Shown: positions 18,238 to 27,030 of the stretch, in pieces | Position numbering within the stretch: the stretch's first letter is position 1 | Layout: the number at the start of each line of letters is the position of its first letter | Assembly: GCF_008329565.1 (NCBI RefSeq) | Contig: NZ_NPKT01000011.1 | Span: forward strand, 62,001 to 126,000 | DNA length: 64,000 nucleotides | Origin: Mycolicibacterium sp. P1-5 | GTDB lineage: Bacteria; Actinomycetota; Actinomycetes; Mycobacteriales; Mycobacteriaceae | Direction: 5' to 3' | Translations under genes and position numbers: made by a program | Notes under the pieces: generated by a model | Told to the model about the DNA's origin: nothing | Seen by the model: the letters and a program-made list of their open reading frames with translations, nothing else | Database searches by the model: none

Positions 18238-19473
18238 ATGAACGAAGTTCTCCGACCGGTGGCGCCCCGACCGAGGTTCATCACCGAACCACTTGGCGGG
18301 ACGCCGGCCGAGCGGCTCGCACGGCTCGTCGAGGTCGTCGAAGGCCTGCGCCGAACTGATGCCGCCGCCGAGCGCGACCGAGTACTTCAGTACGACGCCG
18401 TCGAGGCGATCCGCTGCACCGGTGCGCTGACGCTGCGGGTACCGAACCGGTACGGTGGACCCGGCGGGTCGGTACGGGACGTCCTGACCGCCGTCATCCG
18501 GATCGCTCGGGGCAGTTCCAATGTCGCGCAAGCGCTTCGGCCACACTTCGGCTTTGCCGAACGACTCCTGAGCAACCGTGCCACCGAGGCCGAACGCGAG
18601 GAATGGTTCCCGCGCGTCAACGCGGGTGTGATCGTCGGCAACGCGATCACCGATGCCAAAGGCAAGACGCCGTCGGGCGCTGACACCACACTGCTCGCCG
18701 ACGGCGCGGGTGTGCTGCGGCTCAACGGTTACAAGTTCTATTCCACCGGAACATTTTTCGCCGATCTGATCGCGGTCTCGGCCAGCGATCCCGCGGGGCG
18801 CGATGTGCAGGCGATCGTGCCCGCCGGACGTGACGGGGTCGAACTCTTCGACGACTGGGAGGGTTTCGGCCAGCGCACCACCGCCAGCGGTGGGACCCGG
18901 TTCACCAACGTGGAGGTCCGCCCGCACGAGGTGATCACCGTGTCCGACGGTCAACACCTGGGTCACAGCACCGCGTTCCTGCAGCTGTATCTTGCTGCGG
19001 TCGCTGCCGGTATCGCGGCGGCTGCCCGTGACGACGCAATCTGGTACGTCCAGAACAAGGCTCGTCCGGCCGCGCACTCACTGGCCGACACCGCCGCCGG
19101 AGATCCGTTCACCCTGCACGCGGTCGGTGAGATCGCCGCGAACGCGTCTGCGGCCGCGGCGCTGGTGCTCGGCGCCGCCGACGCGCTCGACGCGGTGGTG
19201 GACTCCGGCCGCGTCGACGATGCAGACGAACTGGCCCGGGTGGCGATCGTCGTCGCCGAGGCACAGCTGATTGCGGAACGGCTGACACTCGCGGGGGCGG
19301 AGCGGCTCTTCGACACCGGCGGGGCGTCGGCCACCGCTCGCGCACTCAACCTCGACCGGCACTGGCGCAACGTTCGCACCGTTTCCACCCACAACCCACT
19401 GGCATACAAGGCGCACGCGGCGGGCAACTACGCGGTCAACGGGGTGTGGCCACCGGCCAACGGTTACTTCTGA
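18238..19473 (+). CDS. SfnB-like acyl-CoA dehydrogenase family flavoprotein
   Basis: A 411-residue acyl-CoA dehydrogenase fold protein of the SfnB/DszC-like group. Landmarks are 'GALTLRVPNRYGGPGGSVRD', 'NAITDAKGKTPSGADT', 'LRLNGYKFYSTGTFFADLI' and the C-terminal 'HWRNVRTVSTHNPLAYKAHA'. The last is characteristic of flavin monooxygenases of this fold rather than true acyl-CoA dehydrogenases. DszC oxygenates dibenzothiophene sulfur; SfnB works in dimethylsulfone/sulfonate use. As third gene of the operon it probably accepts reduced flavin or feeds the LLM enzyme. The 3' end overlaps the convergent DUF2237 gene by 10 bp. Confidence 0.75.
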   Translation: MNEVLRPVAPRPRFITEPLGGTPAERLARLVEVVEGLRRTDAAAERDRVLQYDAVEAIRCTGALTLRVPNRYGGPGGSVRDVLTAVIRIARGSSNVAQALRPHFGFAERLLSNRATEAEREEWFPRVNAGVIVGNAITDAKGKTPSGADTTLLADGAGVLRLNGYKFYSTGTFFADLIAVSASDPAGRDVQAIVPAGRDGVELFDDWEGFGQRTTASGGTRFTNVEVRPHEVITVSDGQHLGHSTAFLQLYLAAVAAGIAAAARDDAIWYVQNKARPAAHSLADTAAGDPFTLHAVGEIAANASAAAALVLGAADALDAVVDSGRVDDADELARVAIVVAEAQLIAERLTLAGAERLFDTGGASATARALNLDRHWRNVRTVSTHNPLAYKAHAAGNYAVNGVWPPANGYF

Positions 19474-19859
19474 TCCAGGCTGCCCAGATCGTCGGGAACA
19501 TCGACGGCGTATTCCTGCAACGTCTCCAGCGGGATCACGTCCAGAGTCCGCTCGTGGGTGCAGGCGAGGACGACCGGCGCGGCATGGCCGTCGGTGTGCG
19601 CTCGCAGCCAGTTGAGCGCCGTCACGCACCAGCGGTCGCCGGGCGTCAGGCCGGGGAACCGGTACTGCGGCATGGGGGTGGACAGGTCGTTGCCGATCGA
19701 GCGCTGATGTTCCAGAAATTCAGCGGTCACGACCGCGCAGATGGTGTGCCTGCCGGCGTCCTCCGGGCCCGTCGAACAGCAGCCATCCCGGTAAAAGCCG
19801 GTCATGGGCTCAGTTCCGCACGGCAGGAGGGAACCGCCCAACACGTTGCGATCAGCCAT
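19464..19859 (-). CDS. DUF2237 family protein
   Basis: A ~131-residue protein starting 'MADRNVLGGSLLPCGTEPMT' with the DUF2237 features 'GFYRDGCC', 'DAGRHTICAVVTAEFLEHQ' and 'PGDRWCVTALNWLRA'. Cysteines at the 'GCC' and 'RWC' positions are family-conserved; the function is unknown. The ATG at 19859 matches the family N-terminus. An open frame to 19991 runs under the divergent regulator gene and is ignored. Confidence 0.78.
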   Translation of the reverse strand: MADRNVLGGSLLPCGTEPMTGFYRDGCCSTGPEDAGRHTICAVVTAEFLEHQRSIGNDLSTPMPQYRFPGLTPGDRWCVTALNWLRAHTDGHAAPVVLACTHERTLDVIPLETLQEYAVDVPDDLGSLDQK

Positions 19860-19917
19860 GGGAGTCAGTATCCCGTGACGCGGGAAGGGATGTGGCTCGT
19901 CAGCGGTTATTAACGCA

Positions 19918-22617
19918 ATGGGCACCGTCCTGCGAGGCCGCGATGGCGAATTGGCCGCCGTCGCGAGCGCGCTGCGCAGAGCCGGCGACACCGGCCGGGG
20001 AGCCGTGGTCTACCTGTGCGGCGAGCCGGGCATCGGCAAGACCGCCCTCACCCACGCCATCGCCACGCAGGCCAAGGAGGACGGCTTCGCCGTCGGATCC
20101 GGCAAGGCTGAAGAGCTCCATCAGATCGCTGCCGGGGCACCGCTGCTGGTGGCGCTGCGTTCGGGACCCGACCCGCTGCTGGACGCGGACATATTCGCCG
20201 GACTCGCACCGCTGCACCATCAGCCGCTGTGGTTGGTCGACCGAATCGCTTCGGTACTCGGCGAACTCGCCACGCGCACTCCCGTGCTGATCGTGATCGA
20301 CGACGCCCAGTGGGCGGACCAGGTGACGCGCTTCGCCCTCGACATCCTGCCGGGGCGGCTGTCCGAATCGCCGGTCGTGTGGCTGATCGCCAGCCGCGGT
20401 GTTTCGCCCGCCCCGGCCGACGTCACCGGCGATGTGGAGCGGCACCTTCTGGTGTTGCGCCCGCTGAGCGATACCGACCTCGACGCGTTGGCGCACGACT
20501 ACCTGGGCGGCCCGGCCGAAGGTTTGACGTACCGGCGCCTGCACGCAGTCGGTGGCAATCCGTTCCTGGCGGTTCGGCTGCTGAGCGGGGTGGCCGCCGG
20601 AGACGGCGTCGACGACATTCCCGCGTCGTTCGCAGCCGCGATCGATGCTCAGTTGCGGGAGCTGAGCGCAGGTGCCTGCGAGCTGATCGAACTTGCCGCC
20701 GTGTGGGGCAGGCCGCTCGATCTGTCCGACGCCGCCGAGTTGCTCGGCGAGCCGTCGGTTTCGGTGATTGCGGCGTGGCGACGCGAGGCCCATGGGCGCG
20801 GCCTGCTGGCCGAGGATCGTGACGACGTCATCTTCGCGCACGACCTGATTCGCGAAGCCATCTACCAGAATGTGCTCGCAGGCAGCCGCCGGGAGCTGCA
20901 CCTGCGGTGCGCGAAGTATCTGGTTGCTTCCGGCCAGGGTGTGGTGGCCGCCGCACCCCATGCCAGCGCCGGAGCCCGGTTCGGCGATTCCGAGGTGGTG
21001 GAGATCCTCCGCGGCGCAGCGGCGCAGACGTCGACCACCATGCCCGCGACCGCCGCTCCACTGATCGTCGAGGCGTTCGAGCTGCTGGATCCCAGCGACA
21101 GCCGGCGATCGGAGATCGGCGAGCAGTGCGCCGAGATCCTGATTCGCGCTCAGCGGGGTAATGATGCCGCCGCAGTCATCGACGCCCTGCTGGCTCAGAC
21201 GTCCGACAGCGATGCCCGTGCTCACCTGCAATCGCTTGCTGCTCAAGCACTTTGGCTGAGCGGTCAGCTCGGTGAGATCGATCGGCGCCTGGTCGCCGCG
21301 AGGGCGCTCTCCGCGCTGTCGCCCCGACTGGAGGCTCGCCTTGCTGCCGTCGAGGCCCTGGTGCTGACCCGAACCGGAACCGCGCAGGACGCCATCGAGG
21401 CCGCCGAGGCTGCGCTCGCGCGGGGACGGTCGCTCGGTGATGAGCGCACACAACTCCTGGCTCTTCAGGCCATGGCCGAGGCCGGAACCGCGGAGGGCAG
21501 GCACGCCTCGGCCCGCGGCCATTATCAAGCGCTGCGCGCGCTCGGTGGTGCCGCCTATCTGGCCGGTGAGATCCTGGCGCTCCAGCAGTTGGATCGATTC
21601 GCGGAAGCCGACGAGCTTCTCGCCCGCGCTCGTCAGGAAGCGGGGAGCTCCGGCGACCACGGTCTGCCGTCGCTGGTGTTCGCCCAGCTCTTGCAGGACT
21701 TCAAGCTGGGTCGGCTGGAGGACGCCGAAGCCGGCGCGCTGGCAGTGATCGGGCTCTGCGACGAGACCGGTAGCTTTGTGCACAAATTCGAGGCCTGGTT
21801 GATCGCCAGCATCGTCGCGGTCATCCGCGGTGACCTCGCGCTCGCGCGGGAACGGCTGCAAGCGGCCGAGCAGACCGGCCTCACCGACGACGCGGTGCGC
21901 CAGCCTCCGATGCTGTTGATCAAGGGTCGAATCGCCGGTGCGGAAGGACGATTCGGAGACAGTGTGCGAATCCTCAAGCCGCTCATGGAATCACTGGCGC
22001 AGTCCCGGTCGTGGTGGCCACGAAACCCCGAGTTGCTGCGCGTGCAGGCCGGTATCGCCGTCGCCGCCGACGACCGTGAATTCGCCGTCCAGACGGTCGA
22101 ACGTGCCAAGCTCGCAGCGGAGCGCAACCCCGGGGTCGCCAGCTTCGAAGGGGTGGCTCTGCACGTCGAGGGTTTGGTGACCCGCGATACGGCCATCCTG
22201 CGCAATGCGGTCAAGATGTTGCGCGAGTCGCCACGGTCGCTTCTGCTGGCCGGGGCGCTGGCTGACTACGGTGCCTTGATGGTCGACGTGGGCGACCGGC
22301 AGAGCGCGGTGGCGGCGCTGTCGGAGGCGTTCGACTTGTTCGCGGCGCACGGCGCGCATTTCTACCTTCGCACTGTGGAGCGTGAGCTGAGCCGGGCGGA
22401 GGCGCCTGCCGATGTCCGGGACAGCCTGACCAGAGCTGAACAGCGGGTGGCTCAGCTGGTGAGCGAGGGCTACACCAATCAATCCGTAGCGTCCGCACTC
22501 GGGGTCTCCGTCCACACCGTGAACACTCATCTACGTGCGGTGTTCCGCAAGATGGACGTCCGGTCGCGGGTTCAGCTCGCGAACGCGATGAGCGCGAAGT
22601 CAGACGGGCGCGACTGA
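19918..22617 (+). CDS. Large ATP-binding LuxR-type regulator (LAL/MalT-like)
   Basis: An 899-residue STAND-type regulator. An N-terminal AAA ATPase has Walker A 'GEPGIGKT' at 35-42 and Walker B 'LIVIDDAQWAD' near 125. A long alpha-helical TPR-like middle follows, and a C-terminal LuxR helix-turn-helix begins at about residue 837 ('TRAEQRVAQLVSEGYTNQSV'). Such proteins are ATP-dependent activators responding to an inducer bound by the repeat region. Targets are unknown; the porin-like gene 124 bp downstream in the same direction and the divergent DUF2237 gene are the nearest candidates. Confidence 0.88.
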   Translation: MGTVLRGRDGELAAVASALRRAGDTGRGAVVYLCGEPGIGKTALTHAIATQAKEDGFAVGSGKAEELHQIAAGAPLLVALRSGPDPLLDADIFAGLAPLHHQPLWLVDRIASVLGELATRTPVLIVIDDAQWADQVTRFALDILPGRLSESPVVWLIASRGVSPAPADVTGDVERHLLVLRPLSDTDLDALAHDYLGGPAEGLTYRRLHAVGGNPFLAVRLLSGVAAGDGVDDIPASFAAAIDAQLRELSAGACELIELAAVWGRPLDLSDAAELLGEPSVSVIAAWRREAHGRGLLAEDRDDVIFAHDLIREAIYQNVLAGSRRELHLRCAKYLVASGQGVVAAAPHASAGARFGDSEVVEILRGAAAQTSTTMPATAAPLIVEAFELLDPSDSRRSEIGEQCAEILIRAQRGNDAAAVIDALLAQTSDSDARAHLQSLAAQALWLSGQLGEIDRRLVAARALSALSPRLEARLAAVEALVLTRTGTAQDAIEAAEAALARGRSLGDERTQLLALQAMAEAGTAEGRHASARGHYQALRALGGAAYLAGEILALQQLDRFAEADELLARARQEAGSSGDHGLPSLVFAQLLQDFKLGRLEDAEAGALAVIGLCDETGSFVHKFEAWLIASIVAVIRGDLALARERLQAAEQTGLTDDAVRQPPMLLIKGRIAGAEGRFGDSVRILKPLMESLAQSRSWWPRNPELLRVQAGIAVAADDREFAVQTVERAKLAAERNPGVASFEGVALHVEGLVTRDTAILRNAVKMLRESPRSLLLAGALADYGALMVDVGDRQSAVAALSEAFDLFAAHGAHFYLRTVERELSRAEAPADVRDSLTRAEQRVAQLVSEGYTNQSVASALGVSVHTVNTHLRAVFRKMDVRSRVQLANAMSAKSDGRD

Positions 22618-22740
22618 TTCCGTAGCCGCGGCAGGACTCGTTGCTGCTGACGATCTCATCAATTTGTGCGATAGCGAGGCGAACTTACTCGGCAGTAGCT
22701 TGCGGGATGTCAGTTCATCCACAACATTTCGGGACCTTTC

Positions 22741-23895
22741 ATGCAACGTGCTGTTCGTTCTTCCGTCACGGCCGGCGTGGCGCTTCTCGGCGCCGGCGTC
22801 ATCGCCGCCTCACCGATCGCGCCACCGGTGCCTGACATCCACCTGCCGGCGATCCACTTCGACGCAACGGCGCTCGCGGCGGCAGTAAGCCCGATCGACA
22901 CCTACAAGCAGGTCTTCGAGACGGCGACCGCCAACCTCCAGGCCCTGGTCGACGCGGCCGACCCCGGTGAGGTGTTCAAGCAGATTGTTGCGAACCAGGT
23001 GGCCGGCTTCACTGCCCTGGGCACAGCGCTGGGCGCCAGCGGCAACGAGTTGTTCACCGCCCTCACTTCCACCACCCCCGAGTTGGCGAACACAGTGCTG
23101 ACGTCGATCGCGGCCGGCAATGTCGAGGCCGCGACCAACGCTCTGCTCACCGTGCCCCTCGTTGTTGCCCTGCCGCTGATCAACCTGCTGCCGGCCGTGC
23201 AGAAGTTCATCACCCAGCCGTTCCAGAATCTGCTCAACGTGACGACCGTTTTCAGCGATCCGCTCGTCGATGGCATCTACGCCGTCGGCCTGCTCGGTCC
23301 GGTGATCAGTGGTCTGGGGGCTACCGGTGCCGCAATGCAGAACGTCATCGACGCGGTCCGCGCGGGCGACCCGCAGAACATCGCCAACGCCATCCTCACC
23401 GGACCGGCGACAATTCTGGACGGGGTACTCAACGGCGGGTACGGACCCGACCTGGGACCGCTTGTCGGTCCAGGTCTGACAGTGTTGGCCGGCGGCTTGT
23501 TGTCCTCGAGCGGTATTTCGATAACACCCGAAGGCAACATCATCCTCAATTCCGCCGGGCCCATTGCGACCCTGCAGACGCTGGCACACCAGATCGCCAT
23601 CAGGCTCCAGCCGCCGGCCACCACGACGGCCGCCGCGGTCAAGACCAAGGCGCTGCCCGCTGCCTCGGCCACCGTTGAGACGAAGACCACCACCGAGACG
23701 CCGGCCAAGGAAGAGGCGCCGGTCAAGGCCGACGATTCTGCGGCCGCGCCCAGTGAGCCGAAGCCGGTGTCAAAGCCATTGCAGCACAGCGCTTCTGCAA
23801 CAACAGCCGTGAAGAGTGGCAACGGCAAGTCCGATTCGGCCAGCGGCCCGAAGGGCCCGCACAGGACCGGCGGTCGCGGCCACAGCGGCCGCTAA
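22741..23895 (+). CDS. gjpA: Exported GjpA-like outer-membrane porin candidate
   Basis: A 384-residue exported protein. An N-terminal signal 'MQRAVRSSVTAGVALLGAGV' is followed by 'PIAPPVPDIHLPAIHFDA', the pattern I associate with the GjpA family, a channel protein described from Gordonia. The middle is rich in Leu, Ala, Gly and Asn with 'GNELFTALTSTTPELANTVL'-type helices. The C-terminal ~90 residues are a Lys/Thr/Ala/Pro-rich low-complexity tail ending in Gly/Arg/His. The porin role is family inference. The stop codon overlaps that of the convergent VTT gene (CTAA), and a hairpin sits just beyond. Confidence 0.6.
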   Translation: MQRAVRSSVTAGVALLGAGVIAASPIAPPVPDIHLPAIHFDATALAAAVSPIDTYKQVFETATANLQALVDAADPGEVFKQIVANQVAGFTALGTALGASGNELFTALTSTTPELANTVLTSIAAGNVEAATNALLTVPLVVALPLINLLPAVQKFITQPFQNLLNVTTVFSDPLVDGIYAVGLLGPVISGLGATGAAMQNVIDAVRAGDPQNIANAILTGPATILDGVLNGGYGPDLGPLVGPGLTVLAGGLLSSSGISITPEGNIILNSAGPIATLQTLAHQIAIRLQPPATTTAAAVKTKALPAASATVETKTTTETPAKEEAPVKADDSAAAPSEPKPVSKPLQHSASATTAVKSGNGKSDSASGPKGPHRTGGRGHSGR

Positions 23896-24620
23896 CCGGA
23901 AGTGGGTCCCTCCTCACCCCCGGGGAGGGACCCACCCTTGCGGCGTCGCCGCCAACCGCGATACCCGCGGTGGGCGGCGAACGCCCCGATGACCGCGGTG
24001 ATGCACCACACCGCGATCGCGGTATAGCCCAAGGGTGACGAGAGATCTGAAATGGACGCACCCAGCGCGGTGTAGACGAAAGCTCGCGGCGCCGATCCGA
24101 TGAACGCCCCGGCGGCCATCTGCCACAACGGCATCCCGAAAGCGCCGAACGCATACGACGCCAGCGCATCGGAGACGCCCGGCACGAACCGCTGACCGAC
24201 CACCGCCCACAGCCCCCGGCGCTGAATCTGGGCATCGATTCGGTTCGACCAGTCGGGTCCGAGAAGGGTTCGGGCGCTGGCCCGGCCGGCTCGCCTGCCG
24301 AGCAGGGCGGCGATCATCGCGGTCAACACGGTCGAGCCGAGAGTGACGAACGTGCCGAGCAGCGGCCCGAACAACACCCCGCTGCCCGCGGCCAGCAAGG
24401 GTCCGGGCACGAAGACGGCGGCCAGCCCCGCCGACACCACCACGTAGGTCAGGGGTGCGACCGGGCCGGTCGCCGAAACCGCGGACCGTATGCCGGCCGG
24501 ATCGATCACCTTGGTCACGGCAATCAGATAAAACAGGCCCAGCAGGACCGCGACGAACAGCGCAAGCCGTAGGACATGCGGCCACCGCCGGACCGCCGGT
24601 GGTTCGGTGTTGTCGGCCAT
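23892..24620 (-). CDS. VTT-domain (TVP38/TMEM64, DedA-like) membrane protein
   Basis: A 242-residue polytopic membrane protein. A helix near residues 18-36 is followed by the VTT core: 'VFVPGPLLAAGSGVLFGPLLG', 'LLGRRAGR' and the re-entrant 'FVPGVSDALASYAFGAFGMP'. It ends in a basic tail. VTT proteins are implicated in lipid flipping and membrane homeostasis. The last codons contain the inverted repeat 23903-23934 that probably terminates the convergent gjpA-like transcript, so the C-terminal 'GGEEGPTSG' may be constrained by RNA structure. Confidence 0.82.
   Translation of the reverse strand: MADNTEPPAVRRWPHVLRLALFVAVLLGLFYLIAVTKVIDPAGIRSAVSATGPVAPLTYVVVSAGLAAVFVPGPLLAAGSGVLFGPLLGTFVTLGSTVLTAMIAALLGRRAGRASARTLLGPDWSNRIDAQIQRRGLWAVVGQRFVPGVSDALASYAFGAFGMPLWQMAAGAFIGSAPRAFVYTALGASISDLSSPLGYTAIAVWCITAVIGAFAAHRGYRGWRRRRKGGSLPGGEEGPTSG
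23903..23934 (+). terminator. Probable terminator for the gjpA-like gene, inside the VTT coding sequence
   Basis: TGGGTCCCTCC (23903-23913) pairs perfectly with GGAGGGACCCA (23924-23934), an 11-bp GC-rich stem with a 10-nt loop. It begins 8 bp after the gjpA-like stop codon and lies within the last codons of the convergent gene. There is no U tract, as is common in mycobacteria. Confidence 0.6.
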
Positions 24621-24651
24621 TCAGCCTTTGCAGGGTCCCGCCGCTTGACCC

Positions 24652-26304
24652 CTAGACCAGGGTCGCCTTCAGCGAGGACAGGTCCGTCTTCATCAGCACG
24701 ACGTTGTAGTTACCCCACAGCGACATGTTCCAGTAGAGCGTGCTGTCGTCCGGATTTCCGTTGTTGTCGACCAGCTTTCCGGTGCCAGACCACGGATGGA
24801 TCATCGGCGCGTACAGGCCTGGATAAGCCGCAGAGGTCGCGACCGTGATCGGTGCCGACCAGGTGGCTTCCGGCGAGTCAGCGTAGCGGAGTTTGACGTT
24901 GTTGTTGCCGTCGGCGTACATCATCACGTACTTGCCCAGGTAGTCGTTGTACTGGACCGACATCTCGCTGACGTTACCGCCCGTCTTGGCGCCGAACAGG
25001 CCGCCGAGCACGCCGCCGAGCACGTTCGGGTCGTTCGCCCAATCGATGATTGGTCCGAAAAGCCCTGCGGAATGGGTGGAATCGCCGATGATCGGCGTTG
25101 CCGCGACGGGTGCACCGGTGACCCAGCCGCTGCCGTTCCAGTATTGGTACTTGGCCAGGTCGCTGACATTGTCGACGGCGACCCGGGACAGGTAGGCCGA
25201 GCCGGCGCGACCTGAGGGCGTGCCGAACGCGTAGAGGTACTGGGTGTCGCCGGCTGCAACCTTGTCGGCGGGTTCCAGAACGTAGGCCGCCTGCTGGAAA
25301 TTCTGGTTGCCCGGAACGTAGGGCGTGGTTGAGCCGAACCAGCCCGCCGAACGGATCGTCGACGGCACCAGCACCCACTTGCCGCCGTTCGGGCCGGCCA
25401 CGAACTGGGACACGGCCGAGTAATTGGTGGTCCACCGGCCCGGGGTGTCCCACGACTTGACCGACATGTAGTTGACGTACTGCTCGTTGTTGACCGAGAC
25501 CGCCGAGGTCGGGATGACCGTCACCTCGGAGCCCAGGAACGGGAACAGCGCGCCCGAGTTCCGTGGGATGAATTGGTAGGCGTAACCAGTCGGCAGCAGG
25601 CTCAGGCCGTTGGTCAGATTCTTGTCCTGGCTGAGCAGCAGGACGTTGGAGCGCCAGTCGCCCGTCATTCCCGGCCCACTGAAGGTGTCACCGAACGCCA
25701 GCTGGATGTTGCCGGTCAGCCCGTTCTCCCACATGATGCCGAGGTCGGTTCCGTAGATCCCGAAGCCGCTGGTGTTGTTGGTCTGCGGCCAGCCGATGCC
25801 GGGGTAGGCGTTGTTGGATTGGCCGGTCACCCAACCGACCGGCGATGACGGGATGGTGGTTGGCGGCGTCGTGACCACGGCCGCGGTCGATACCGCGGCG
25901 CCGGCGGGGGAGATCTCGCGCCGCCCGGTCGCAGCCACGCCGGTTTCGGTCGTCGTGATACCGACCGCGGAGGGCAGCCCGGTCACCGCCTTCGGTGCCG
26001 CGGGCTGCGCTGCGGCGCTGACCGCGCTTGCCTTGGGTGCGGCTGCGGCCTCAGAAGTCTTGTTCGCGGTGCGTGTCGTCAGCTTGTTCGACGTGCGCGC
26101 CGACGAGGCAGTGGACTTGGGCTTGGACGGTCCGGCGGACCCGGTGCCGGACGAGCTGTGCGCCGATGAGCCCGAGTCGCTGGAGCCGGACGTCTCGGCC
26201 CACGCCGCGCCTGCGCCCGCGAGGATCGCCACCCCGACACCCAAACCCACTGCCAGACCGCCGATGCGACCCACATAGGCCGAGGCATGCTTTGTCGAAC
26301 TCAT
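24652..26304 (-). CDS. Exported DUF4185-domain protein
   Basis: A ~550-residue secreted protein. The signal peptide region 'GRIGGLAVGLGVGVAILAGA' ends near 'AWAETSG'. A Ser/Thr/Ala/Lys-rich low-complexity linker of ~120 residues follows, then a domain from about residue 160 to the end. That domain has repeated 'W' blades such as 'NIQLAFGDTFSGPGM', 'NGGKWVLVPSTIRS' and 'YPGLYAPMIHPWSGTGKLVD', which match DUF4185, a five-bladed-propeller-like exported domain often compared with glycosidases. Catalytic activity is not established. ATG 26304 is preceded by AAGGGGAG; the upstream 33 codons of open frame are not needed. Confidence 0.78.
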   Translation of the reverse strand: MSSTKHASAYVGRIGGLAVGLGVGVAILAGAGAAWAETSGSSDSGSSAHSSSGTGSAGPSKPKSTASSARTSNKLTTRTANKTSEAAAAPKASAVSAAAQPAAPKAVTGLPSAVGITTTETGVAATGRREISPAGAAVSTAAVVTTPPTTIPSSPVGWVTGQSNNAYPGIGWPQTNNTSGFGIYGTDLGIMWENGLTGNIQLAFGDTFSGPGMTGDWRSNVLLLSQDKNLTNGLSLLPTGYAYQFIPRNSGALFPFLGSEVTVIPTSAVSVNNEQYVNYMSVKSWDTPGRWTTNYSAVSQFVAGPNGGKWVLVPSTIRSAGWFGSTTPYVPGNQNFQQAAYVLEPADKVAAGDTQYLYAFGTPSGRAGSAYLSRVAVDNVSDLAKYQYWNGSGWVTGAPVAATPIIGDSTHSAGLFGPIIDWANDPNVLGGVLGGLFGAKTGGNVSEMSVQYNDYLGKYVMMYADGNNNVKLRYADSPEATWSAPITVATSAAYPGLYAPMIHPWSGTGKLVDNNGNPDDSTLYWNMSLWGNYNVVLMKTDLSSLKATLV

Positions 26305-26614
26305 CGCGACTCCCCTTAACAAATGCTGAGAAGACGGTACCGCACCTGGCAAACCTCGTGGCCGACTCGCAGTCACAAGTCTGCAAACAAATTCACGGAT
26401 CAAGCGATGCTGAGAAGTGGGGGCGGGCGGGCGATCACGGTCCGCGCGCCTCGTGTTCGGCGAACGCGCCGGTCACTGCCGAACGACTGCGAGAAAACAC
26501 CAACTATTGCCATACCTGTTAATTCCTGGAAAGATCTGCAGTTCGAACAGGCATTCAGGCCTATCTAAGGCCCCCCGGCGAGGGCGAGTTCGCCGCATTC
26601 GATGAAGGATTCTC
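26305..26614. other. Divergent intergenic region (310 bp)
   Basis: This lies between the DUF4185 gene and a small lipoprotein gene. An 11-bp direct repeat ATGCTGAGAAG occurs at 26323-26333 and 26407-26417. The stretch 26490-26570 is relatively AT-rich and probably holds the rightward promoter. No RNA gene or convincing operator is seen. Confidence 0.45.
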
Positions 26615-26896
26615 ATGAATTCGCCCTCCGTATCTGCCCGTATCGCTGCCCTCATCGGCGGTGCCGCGCTCGTTGCCATGGCGTCGTTCGTCGCGTCCTG
26701 CAGCAAGAACGAAAGCCCGGCTCCGTCGCCGTCCACCTCGACGACGTCGACGACGTCACCCGCTTCGCCCAGTCCGTCGGCGACGCCCACCGAGAAGCAG
26801 ATCAGTCCGACTGACGGCAACAAGTTCTCGCCGTCGGTGCTCGCGCCCCCGGCGCCGACCGAGCCGCCCGGCAACCACCACCACGGTCTGAACTAG
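26615..26896 (+). CDS. Small Ser/Thr/Pro-rich lipoprotein
   Basis: A 93-residue lipoprotein. The signal 'MNSPSVSARIAALIGGAALV' ends in lipobox 'SFVASC'. It is followed by 'SKNES', then a Ser/Thr/Pro low-complexity stretch and 'TEPPGNHHHGLN' with three consecutive His near the C-terminus. No folded domain is apparent, so it may be a cell-wall spacer or metal-binding peptide. GAAGGA precedes the ATG. A hairpin terminator follows. Confidence 0.7.
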   Translation: MNSPSVSARIAALIGGAALVAMASFVASCSKNESPAPSPSTSTTSTTSPASPSPSATPTEKQISPTDGNKFSPSVLAPPAPTEPPGNHHHGLN

Positions 26897-26923
26897 TTGC
26901 GCTGAAGGCCGTCTCCGAGCTGG

Positions 26924-26950
26924 AGGCAACGGGGCCCAATTGCGTTGCCT
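26924..26950 (+). terminator. Intrinsic terminator after the small lipoprotein gene
   Basis: AGGCAACG (26924-26931) and CGTTGCCT (26943-26950) form a perfect 8-bp stem with an 11-nt loop containing GGGCCC. TTTC follows. It lies 27 bp after the lipoprotein stop. Confidence 0.6.
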
Positions 26951-26997
26951 TTCATGCCACCTCTGCGGGCGGTTTACACTTTCGACTGAATGTGTAA

Positions 26998-27024
26998 TTG
27001 CACGTGTGACGGTCACGGTATGGT
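26998..27024 (+). promoter_or_regulatory. Probable leaderless promoter of the phosphotransferase gene
   Basis: TTGCAC (26998-27003), a 15-bp spacer and TATGGT (27019-27024) resemble SigA -35/-10 elements. The GTG start codon lies exactly at the expected transcription start, 7 bp downstream of the -10. The spacer contains the perfect palindrome GTGAC-G-GTCAC (27006-27016), a candidate operator. Confidence 0.45.
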
Positions 27025-27030
27025 CCATCG

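Noticed and set aside
19900..21861. A 653-codon leftward open frame
   Set aside because: It lies fully antisense to the LuxR-type regulator, whose Walker and HTH motifs are intact, and the antisense product shows no domain.
26323..26417. Direct repeat ATGCTGAGAAG 84 bp apart in an intergenic region
   Set aside because: Only 11 bp, not palindromic, and not placed symmetrically relative to either start; kept only as a note in the intergenic entry.
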